Of a stretch of 64,000 nt of DNA, positions 57,696 to 64,000 are shown piece after piece. Made by a program: the position numbers and the translations under genes. The stretch is from Streptomyces koelreuteriae. Lineage in GTDB: Bacteria > Actinomycetota > Actinomycetes > Streptomycetales > Streptomycetaceae. The stretch lies in assembly GCF_018604545.1 (NCBI RefSeq), contig NZ_CP075896.1:5084001-5148000 (forward strand). The letters are read 5' to 3'. Numbering within the stretch: position 1 is the stretch's first letter; each line of letters begins with the position of its first letter. A model generated the notes under the pieces. That model saw only the letters and a list, made by a program, of their open reading frames with translations, searched no databases and had not been told where the DNA came from.

Positions 57696-59885
57696 ATGGC
57701 ATCCCGTACCCGCCGTTCCGGGCGCGCGTCCCGAGCCCGTGGCGGCTCCAGGCGCCGCCGTCTGCCCATGCGCCTGCTGCTGCCCCTGCTGCTCCTCGTC
57801 GCCCTGATGGCGATGCTCATGCTGCGCGGCTATGTGCACAGCGAGATCCTCGCCGACCACCGGGTCGGACCGCCCACGTCGAGCGACCAGGTCCCGAAGG
57901 AGATCCTCGAAGGCGGGCCCGTCATAGACACCCGGGAGGAGAAGCCGACCGCGCTGGAACTCCCGGACCGCCAGCTGGTGCTGACCTTCGACGACGGGCC
58001 CGACCCCGTCTGGACGCCCAAGGTCCTCGACATGCTGAAGAAGCACGACGCCCACGCCGTCTTCTTCATCACCGGCACCATGGCCTCCCGCTACCCGGAC
58101 CTCGTCCAGCGCATGGTCGACGAGGGCCATGAGATCGGGCTGCACACCTTCAACCACCCCGACCTCGCGCTGCAGAGCAAGAGCCGGGTCGACTGGGAGC
58201 TCTCGCAGAGCCAGCTCGCGCTGGCCGGGGCGGCCGGCATCCGCACCTCGCTCTTCCGCCCGCCCTACTCGTCGTACTCCCACCTCATGGACAACAAGTC
58301 CTGGCCGGTGACCGAGTACATCGGCAGCAAGGGCTACATCACCATCGTCAACGACACCGACAGCCAGGACTGGCGCAGGCCCGGTGTCGACCAGATCATC
58401 CGCAACGCCACGCCGGAGAACGGCGAGGGCGCCATCGTGCTGATGCACGACTCCGGCGGTGACCGCTCCCAGACCGTGGCCGCGCTCGACCGGTTCATCT
58501 CGGGGCTCAAGGGCGAGGGCTACCGCTTCGACACCCTGACCGCCACCCTCGACGCCCCCAGCGCGCACACCCCGGTCGCCGGGCTCGACGCGCTGAAGGG
58601 CGACGCGTGGGTCTTCCTCGTCCAGGCCTCCGAGAAGACGACCGGCGTTCTCGTCGCCGGGCTCGCCGTCGTCGGTGTGCTGGTCTTCGCCCGGCTCGGG
58701 CTGATGCTGATCCTCTCCGTGGCGCACGCCCGCCGGGTCCGCCGTCGGGGCTTCCGCTGGGGCGAGACCGTCACGGAACCGGTATCCGTCCTCGTGCCCG
58801 CCTACAACGAGGCCAAGTGCATCGAGCAGACGGTCCGTTCCCTGGTCGCCAGCGACCACCCCATCGAGGTGCTGGTCATCGACGACGGCTCCAGCGACGG
58901 CACCGCGCGCATCGTCGAGAACCTCGGCCTGCCCGGCGTACGCGTCATCCGCCAGATGAACGCGGGCAAGCCCGCGGCCCTCAACCGGGGCATCGCCAAC
59001 GCCCGGTACGACCTCATCGTGATGATGGACGGCGACACCGTCTTCGAACCGGCCACCGTCCGCGAACTCGTGCAGCCCTTCGGCGACCCGCGCGTCGGCG
59101 CCGTCGCGGGCAACGCCAAGGTCGGCAACCGGGACTCGCTGATCGGCGCCTGGCAGCACATCGAGTACGTGATGGGCTTCAACCTCGACCGCCGCATGTA
59201 CGACGTGCTGCGCTGCATGCCGACCATCCCCGGCGCGGTCGGCGCCTTCCGGCGCAGCGCGCTGGAGCGGGTGGGCGGCATGAGCGAGGACACGCTCGCC
59301 GAGGACACCGACATCACCATGGCCCTGCACCGCGACGGCTGGCACGTCGTGTACGCGGAGAAGGCCCTCGCCTGGACCGAGGCCCCCGAGTCCGTCCAGC
59401 AGCTCTGGTCCCAGCGCTACCGCTGGTCGTACGGCACGATGCAGGCGATCTGGAAGCACCGCCGGTCCCTCGTGGAGAGCGGGCACTCGGGCCGCTTCGG
59501 GCGGGTGGGACTGCCGCTGGTGGCGATGTTCATGGTCGTGGCGCCGCTGCTGGCCCCGCTCATCGACGTGTTCCTGCTGTACGGGCTGGTGTTCGGCCCG
59601 ACGGAGAAGACCATCGGCGCCTGGCTGGGCGTCCTCGCGGTGCAGGGCGTGTGCGCGGCCTACGCGTTCCACCTCGACAAGGAACGCATGACCCACCTGA
59701 TCTCGCTCCCGCTCCAGCAGCTCCTGTACCGCCAGCTCATGTACGTCGTACTGCTCCAGTCCTGGATCACCGCCCTCACCGGCGGCCGGCTGCGCTGGCA
59801 GAAGCTGCGGCGCACCGGCGCGGTCGGCCTGCCCGGGCCGGGCAGCGGCACGCCCCAGCAGCCGGTGGGCGGGAGGCAGGCCTGA
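57696..59885 (+). CDS. matB: MatB, polysaccharide deacetylase-glycosyltransferase fusion
   Basis: A bifunctional protein of 729 residues. A basic N-terminus and one helix (about 24-45) precede an external NodB-type polysaccharide deacetylase: TFDDGPD (97-103), HTFNHPDL (150-157) and RPPYSSYS. A second membrane region (about 300-350) leads to a cytoplasmic processive GT2: PVSVLVPAYNEAK, DDGSSDGT, MMDGDTVFEP, EDTDI and QRYRW, then C-terminal helices. This is the arrangement of a synthase that polymerises and extrudes a beta-linked aminosugar polymer and deacetylates it outside, as shown for Streptomyces MatB. The ATG at 57696 is the first of the frame. Its stop overlaps the next gene's start (TGATG). 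Confidence 0.95.
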   Translation: MASRTRRSGRASRARGGSRRRRLPMRLLLPLLLLVALMAMLMLRGYVHSEILADHRVGPPTSSDQVPKEILEGGPVIDTREEKPTALELPDRQLVLTFDDGPDPVWTPKVLDMLKKHDAHAVFFITGTMASRYPDLVQRMVDEGHEIGLHTFNHPDLALQSKSRVDWELSQSQLALAGAAGIRTSLFRPPYSSYSHLMDNKSWPVTEYIGSKGYITIVNDTDSQDWRRPGVDQIIRNATPENGEGAIVLMHDSGGDRSQTVAALDRFISGLKGEGYRFDTLTATLDAPSAHTPVAGLDALKGDAWVFLVQASEKTTGVLVAGLAVVGVLVFARLGLMLILSVAHARRVRRRGFRWGETVTEPVSVLVPAYNEAKCIEQTVRSLVASDHPIEVLVIDDGSSDGTARIVENLGLPGVRVIRQMNAGKPAALNRGIANARYDLIVMMDGDTVFEPATVRELVQPFGDPRVGAVAGNAKVGNRDSLIGAWQHIEYVMGFNLDRRMYDVLRCMPTIPGAVGAFRRSALERVGGMSEDTLAEDTDITMALHRDGWHVVYAEKALAWTEAPESVQQLWSQRYRWSYGTMQAIWKHRRSLVESGHSGRFGRVGLPLVAMFMVVAPLLAPLIDVFLLYGLVFGPTEKTIGAWLGVLAVQGVCAAYAFHLDKERMTHLISLPLQQLLYRQLMYVVLLQSWITALTGGRLRWQKLRRTGAVGLPGPGSGTPQQPVGGRQA

Positions 59886-61096
59886 TGACCACACACCCCG
59901 AAGCCGTCGCCCCCGCCCCGGAGAAGGAGCGGACCGGCCGCACCGGCCCCGTCCGCGACCGGTACTTCGACCTGCTGCGCGCCCTCGCCCTGTTCCGTGT
60001 CGTGCTCTACCACCTGACGGGCTGGGCCTGGCTGCCGCTGGTGTTCCCGTCGATGGGCGTGATGTTCGCCCTCGCCGGCAACCTCATGGCCCGCTCCCTC
60101 AAGCGTCCGCCCGTGCAGGTGATCCGCGGCCGGCTGCGGCGGCTGCTGCCCCCGCTGTGGCTGCTGGGCGTCGTCGGCGTCACCGGCATGGTCCTCCAGG
60201 GCTGGGGACCGGACGCCGATGGCCATCCCGGCTGGTGGTGGCTCCACCTCACCTTCTGGATCGTCCCGCTCAGCGACCCGCCCTACGGTGAGGGCCTGCC
60301 CGGCGTCCACGGCTTCATCGGCGAGGACTGGGCCGCCGAACTCGCCGGCCCGCTCTGGTACATCCGCGCCTACCTCTGGTTCGTGCTGCTGTCCCCGCTG
60401 CTCCTGAAGGCCCTGCGCGCCCTTCCGGTGGTCACGCTCCTCGCGCCGATCGCCCTGGCGGTCGCCTTCGAGCACAGCTACCTCGCCCTGCCCGGCGAGC
60501 GGTTCCCCTCGGCGCTCACCGACTTCTCCACCTTCGGCGCCTGCTGGATCCTCGGCATGGCCCACCAGGAGGGCGTCCTCAAGCGGCTGCCGCGCTACAT
60601 CGTCCCGTCCGTGGCACCCGTCATCGCCCTGGTGGGCCTCTGGTACGCCCTGCGCCATGACTTCTCCGCCGGAAACGACCTGGACAGCATGCCCCTGGCG
60701 CAGGCCCTGTGGTCCTTCGGCACGGTGTTCCTGCTGCTGCACATCAGCCCGTCCTGGCCGGAGTGGCCGCGCAGGCTGCGCCGCTGGGCCGGGGCGATCA
60801 CCCTGCTCAACTCCCGGGCCGTGACGATCTATCTGTGGCACAACATCTGCATCCTGATCGCCGCGACCCTGTGGGACCGGCTGTGGGGCGTCACGGTGCT
60901 GGAACAGAACGTCCCGGGGCTGCTGGAGAGCGTCTGGCCGGTGCTGTTCCTGGCCTGGGTGCTGATCGGCGGGTGCGTCCTGGCGTTCGGCTGGGTGGAG
61001 GACCTGGCGGCGAAGCAGAGGCCCCGGTTGTGGCCCAGGAGTGAGCCCCGGGTGAGGGTTCGGGGGAGTCGGAGGCGAGCGGCACGCGGCGGCTGA
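59885..61096 (+). CDS. Acyltransferase 3 family membrane protein
   Basis: An integral membrane O-acyltransferase of 403 residues with about ten helices. RDRYFDLLRALALFRVVLYHLTGWAW carries the family Arg-x-x-x-His block (VVLYH), MFALAGNLMARSLKR and IRGRLRRLLPPLW follow, with LWYIRAYLWFVLLSPLLL and AVTIYLWHNICILI later. It transfers an acyl group, often acetyl or succinyl, onto an extracytoplasmic polysaccharide. The start ATG 59885 overlaps the matB stop by one nt (TGATG), so it is translationally coupled and probably decorates the MatB polymer. A basic C-terminal tail is cytoplasmic. The acyl donor is unknown. Confidence 0.9.
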   Translation: MTTHPEAVAPAPEKERTGRTGPVRDRYFDLLRALALFRVVLYHLTGWAWLPLVFPSMGVMFALAGNLMARSLKRPPVQVIRGRLRRLLPPLWLLGVVGVTGMVLQGWGPDADGHPGWWWLHLTFWIVPLSDPPYGEGLPGVHGFIGEDWAAELAGPLWYIRAYLWFVLLSPLLLKALRALPVVTLLAPIALAVAFEHSYLALPGERFPSALTDFSTFGACWILGMAHQEGVLKRLPRYIVPSVAPVIALVGLWYALRHDFSAGNDLDSMPLAQALWSFGTVFLLLHISPSWPEWPRRLRRWAGAITLLNSRAVTIYLWHNICILIAATLWDRLWGVTVLEQNVPGLLESVWPVLFLAWVLIGGCVLAFGWVEDLAAKQRPRLWPRSEPRVRVRGSRRRAARGG

Positions 61097-61189
61097 TTCC
61101 CGTTGCCCCCGGGCGTCTCCGGTGTGGAAAACTGCCCGAGTTGCGCAGGTGAACGACTGCGATCGATGACGGGCCGGGGGAGCGGTGGG

Positions 61190-62116
61190 ATGAGCAAGCG
61201 GCAGACACAGAAGATGCTGCGGCTGATGGCGAGCGGGGAGCCGGTCGAGCTCACCAGCCCGATGGCGTCCGTGAAGAAGCTCGCCCGGCTGGCCTTCGTC
61301 GCCCAGCAGTTCGGCTACGAGTACGCGGACGTCCGGCAGAGCAACGGCCGCAACGGCGCGCTCACGATGCTGATCCTCCCCGACCCCAGCCCGCACGCCC
61401 GGGGCCGGGCCGCGCAGAACTGGGCGCAGTATCCGAACGCCGCCGACGGTGTCTCCCTGCCGCCGCTCGTGCCCGACGCCTTCGAGCTCCTCAAGGCCCG
61501 GATCAACTTCGACCTCACCGGCAAGAGCGCCGAGAAGCGCATGGGCTACGCGGCCCTCGGCCTCACGATCGGCTGCGTGATCCTCGCCCTGCGCTCCGGA
61601 GGGGATGCCTCCGCCTTCATCGTCGCGGGCGTGATCTGGCTGCTCCTCATGGCGGTCTTCGGCATCGGGCTCCTGGTCACCCGCAAGCGCAACGCGAAGT
61701 TCGCCGCCCGGCTGCAGGCGGCCGGCTTCATGCCGGTGACGGACGAGAACGGGCGGATGCGGTACCTGCCGCCGGGGGCGCAGCTGCCCGGGCACGGCAA
61801 TCCCTTCGGCGGGGGGCCGTACGGCGGTGCGCCGGGCCAGGGCGGTGGAGTGCCCGGGCAGGCGCCCGTAGGTTACGGATACCAGCAGCCGGCACAGGGA
61901 CAGGGACAGGCGCCGGGCCCGTATGCCCAGCCCGCCCCAGGCCCGTACGCCCAGCCCGCCCCGGGCCCCTACCCGCCTCAGCCCGCGCCCGGGCACGCGC
62001 CCGGTCCGTACGGGACGCAGCCCCCTGCCGCGCCGTATCCGCCGCAGCAGCAGCCCGGCCCCTACGCGCCGCAGCAGCCGCCGCAGAATCCCCACTGGCA
62101 GCACCCGCAGCGCTGA
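61190..62116 (+). CDS. Hypothetical membrane protein with Pro/Gln/Tyr-rich tail
   Basis: A protein of 308 residues. A basic, soluble N-terminal ~115 residues (MSKRQTQKMLRLMASGEP start, FVAQQFGYEYADVRQ) is followed by two adjacent helices (about 118-136 and 141-164) with a short turn. A small cytoplasmic segment (KRNAKFAARLQAAGFMPVTDENGRMRYLPPG) precedes a disordered PGPYAQPA-type repeat tail (about 197-308). ATG 61190 has GGGGGAG 9 nt upstream. No family is recognised with confidence; the tail resembles actinobacterial proteins that recruit partners at the membrane. It lies 93 nt after the acyltransferase gene and may or may not belong to the mat unit. Confidence 0.78.
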   Translation: MSKRQTQKMLRLMASGEPVELTSPMASVKKLARLAFVAQQFGYEYADVRQSNGRNGALTMLILPDPSPHARGRAAQNWAQYPNAADGVSLPPLVPDAFELLKARINFDLTGKSAEKRMGYAALGLTIGCVILALRSGGDASAFIVAGVIWLLLMAVFGIGLLVTRKRNAKFAARLQAAGFMPVTDENGRMRYLPPGAQLPGHGNPFGGGPYGGAPGQGGGVPGQAPVGYGYQQPAQGQGQAPGPYAQPAPGPYAQPAPGPYPPQPAPGHAPGPYGTQPPAAPYPPQQQPGPYAPQQPPQNPHWQHPQR

Positions 62117-62270
62117 CACAATGGCGTCGAACCTCTCATCCCGCCCGGGCCCGGGGTGAGAGCAAAGTTCCACCGAGGTCACTCGGTGGCACAGTCACGA
62201 AACGCGTTCTCCCTACCTTCGGATTCAGCCACTCGTAGTACGACCGAGTCCCGGAGCAAGTGGAGGCGTC

Positions 62271-63656
62271 ATGACAGGCCCTGGCACGGCACCCGCACCC
62301 CCGAGCAGGGGCGGACGCTGGATCCGGCACTGGGATCCGGAGAACGAGACCTTCTGGAAGGAAACCGGGGAGAAGGTCGCCCGCCGCAACCTCTACTTCT
62401 CCGTGCTGTCCGAGCACATCGGCTTCTCCATCTGGACCCTGTGGTCCGTGATGGTGCTCTTCATGGGCCCGGAGTACGGCCTGACCCCCGCCGACAAATT
62501 CATGCTGACCTCGATGGTCACGCTGGTCGGCGCGGTCGTCCGGGTCCCCTACACCTTCGCCGTCGCGATCTTCGGCGGCCGGAACTGGACGATCATCTCC
62601 GCCGGCCTCCTGCTGGTCCCGACCGTCGCCGCGTTCACCGTGATGGAGCCGGGCACCTCCTTCTCCACCTTCCTGCTGGTCGGACTGCTCGCCGGTATCG
62701 GCGGCGGCAACTTCGCCTCCTCCATGACCAACATCAACGCCTTCTTCCCGCTGCGGAAGAAGGGCTGGGCCCTCGGCCTGAACGCGGGCGGCGGCAACAT
62801 CGGGGTCCCCGTGGCGCAGCTGGTCGCGCTGGCGATCATCGGTGCCGGTGGCGGCCCGCGCGTGCTGCTGGGGATCTACATCCCGCTGATCGTCGTGGCC
62901 GCCGTCATGGCCGCGCTGTTCATGGACAACCTGGAGAACGTCAAGAACGACACCGGCGCCGCCAAGGACGCCGCGCGGGACGCCCACACGTGGATCATGT
63001 CCGTCCTCTACATCGGCACCTTCGGCTCCTTCATCGGCTACAGCTTCGCCTTCGGCCAGGTCCTGACAAGCCAGTTCGGCCGTACGCCGCTCCAGGCCGC
63101 GTACGTCACCTTCCTCGGCCCGCTGCTCGGCTCCCTGATCCGGCCCGTCGGCGGCTGGCTCGCCGACCGGTACGGCGGCGCGAAGATCAGCCTGTGGAAC
63201 TACGTCGCCATGGGTGTCGCGACGGCGGTCCTGATCGGTGCCTCCATGGAGAAGTCGCTGGCACTGTTCACCGGGGCGTTCGTGGTGCTGTTCGTCCTCA
63301 GCGGGCTCGGCAACGGCTCCACGTTCAAGATGATCCCGGGCATCTTCCAGAACAAGGCCCTGGCCAAGGGGCTGCGGGGTGAGGAGGCCGCGGCGTACGG
63401 GCGCAGGCTCTCCGGCGCCTCCATGGGACTCATCGGCGCGGTGGGCGCGCTCGGCGGTGTCGGCATCAACCTCGCCTTCCGCCAGTCCTTCCTCTCCTAC
63501 GGCTCCGGGACCGGCGCGTTCGTCGCCTTCCTCGGCTTCTACGCGGTCTGCTTCGGAATCACCTGGGCCGTATACCTTCGGGGTACGGCACCGCGGGTAC
63601 CCGCCACGACGACAGCCTCGGAGGCGAAGCCGCAGCTCAACTACGCCAAGGTGTGA
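62271..63656 (+). CDS. narK: Nitrate/nitrite transporter NarK family
   Basis: An MFS protein of 461 residues of the nitrate-nitrite porter family with 12 helices. The two nitrate signatures are GGGNFASSMTNINAFFP (helix 5 region) and GLGNGSTFKMIPGIF (helix 11 region), and NAGGGNIGVP follows the first. A hydrophilic N-terminus of ~45 residues (WIRHWDPENETFW) is typical of the actinobacterial NarK2-like members. It imports nitrate and/or exports nitrite. No nitrate reductase gene is in view. It is followed by a hairpin and the HemD-domain gene, the same order as SCO2959-SCO2958. The ATG at 62271 has GGAGG 9 nt upstream. Confidence 0.95.
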   Translation: MTGPGTAPAPPSRGGRWIRHWDPENETFWKETGEKVARRNLYFSVLSEHIGFSIWTLWSVMVLFMGPEYGLTPADKFMLTSMVTLVGAVVRVPYTFAVAIFGGRNWTIISAGLLLVPTVAAFTVMEPGTSFSTFLLVGLLAGIGGGNFASSMTNINAFFPLRKKGWALGLNAGGGNIGVPVAQLVALAIIGAGGGPRVLLGIYIPLIVVAAVMAALFMDNLENVKNDTGAAKDAARDAHTWIMSVLYIGTFGSFIGYSFAFGQVLTSQFGRTPLQAAYVTFLGPLLGSLIRPVGGWLADRYGGAKISLWNYVAMGVATAVLIGASMEKSLALFTGAFVVLFVLSGLGNGSTFKMIPGIFQNKALAKGLRGEEAAAYGRRLSGASMGLIGAVGALGGVGINLAFRQSFLSYGSGTGAFVAFLGFYAVCFGITWAVYLRGTAPRVPATTTASEAKPQLNYAKV

Positions 63657-63683
63657 AGTAACACCGCGGACATCAAGCCGAAC

Positions 63684-63713
63684 CGAGCCTGTCACGAGCC
63701 GTTGACAGGCTCG
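63684..63713 (+). terminator. Hairpin terminator of narK
   Basis: A perfect 11-bp stem (CGAGCCTGTCA with TGACAGGCTCG), 8-nt loop, 27 nt after the narK stop. Confidence 0.75.
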
Positions 63714-63757
63714 ATCGGCATACACGTACGCCGAACCCATGGAGTACGACGACTCGA

Positions 63758-64000
63758 ATGCGGGACGAGAGCATGCACGAGGAACAACAGCGACCGGAAC
63801 ACGGCCCACTGGCGGGATTCACCGTGGGCGTCACGGCCGCGCGCCGGGCCGAGGAGCTGGGCACGCTGCTCCAGCGGCGCGGCGCCACCGTCCTGCATGC
63901 CCCCGCCCTGCGGATCGTGCCGCTCGCCGACGACAGCGAGCTGCTGGCCGCGACGAAGGAGATCATCCACCAGGTGCCGGACATCGTCGTGGCGACGACC
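63758..64000 (+). CDS. Uroporphyrinogen-III synthase domain protein, N-terminal part
   Basis: The first 81 residues of a HemD-domain protein that runs off the right edge. After a charged leader (MRDESMHEEQQRPEHGP) comes GFTVGVTAARRAEELGTLLQRRGATVLHAPALRIVPL, the usual HemD opening. HemD closes hydroxymethylbilane to uroporphyrinogen III. In S. coelicolor the gene next to the nitrate transporter (SCO2958) encodes HemD fused to a response-regulator-like DNA-binding domain, resembling an actinobacterial nitrogen-assimilation regulator; the rest of this gene would show whether the fusion is present. Starts at 63758 and 63773 are in frame; neither has a strong ribosome-binding site. Confidence 0.85.
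   Translation, partial: MRDESMHEEQQRPEHGPLAGFTVGVTAARRAEELGTLLQRRGATVLHAPALRIVPLADDSELLAATKEIIHQVPDIVVATT

Noticed and set aside
57000..59894. 964-residue minus-strand frame opposite matB
   Set aside because: MatB motifs (TFDDGPD, QRYRW) establish the plus strand as coding.

Overview
The window is high-GC actinobacterial DNA and almost certainly a Streptomyces chromosome. Third codon positions are almost always G or C, GTG and TTG starts are frequent, several starts look leaderless, and the gene content is typical of the genus. The run secA, NAD-GDH, pkaA, pkaB, prfB, ftsE, ftsX, C-terminal protease, smpB, tmRNA, matA, matB, narK and a hemD-type gene matches, from memory, the conserved core block of S. 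coelicolor around SCO3005 to SCO2958. No tRNA, rRNA, transposase, integrase, CRISPR array or recognisable defence island was seen.

Layout. 2-10247: the 3' end of secA, a convergent Rv3235/DUF6459 gene, a DUF6912 gene, a HAD hydrolase, the 1653-residue NAD-glutamate dehydrogenase and a polytopic GT-C-like membrane protein. 10248-10843: an intergenic block of a dispersed hairpin repeat, with one more copy near 3.2 kb. 10844-31336: an accessory-looking cell-wall glycopolymer locus. It holds four fusions of a GT2 domain to a CDP-glycerol (TagF-like) polymerase, two further GT2 glycosyltransferases, a TagG/TagH exporter, galE, a TetR regulator, an AftB/ZomB-like arabinofuranosyltransferase and a second GT-C-like protein. 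A divergent ohrR/ohr peroxide cassette sits inside it. 31478-35098: a sugar ABC importer (binding lipoprotein and two permeases) without an ATPase gene.

35299-42900: a large soluble protein with an FHA domain, a long low-complexity linker and an EccC/FtsK-like ATPase region, transcribed away from the two membrane Ser/Thr kinases PkaA and PkaB. 43438-49954: prfB, a sortase-type LAETG surface protein, a tiny zinc-ribbon membrane protein, ftsEX, an S41 protease carrying a TTA codon, smpB and tmRNA. 50006-54827: a GH31 alpha-xylosidase with LacI-type operators, an MFS transporter and two small genes. 54828-55375: a tandem array of 33-nt repeats. 55376-64000: a LysR regulator, matA, matB and a translationally coupled acyltransferase (aggregation exopolysaccharide), a P/Q-rich membrane protein, narK and the start of a HemD-domain gene.

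How the genes work together. The theme from 10.8 to 31.3 kb is synthesis, polymerisation and export of wall-linked anionic or sugar polymers. The FHA/kinase block and the ftsEX/protease block suggest phospho-signalling and peptidoglycan remodelling at septa. The mat genes make an extracellular aminosugar polymer. The strongest candidates for something undescribed are the four divergent GT2-TagF fusions, two of which lack the usual His of the HGTPLK motif; the FHA-EccC-like ATPase with an Arg in its Walker A motif; the sugar permease with an inserted extracellular domain; and the two intergenic repeat families.
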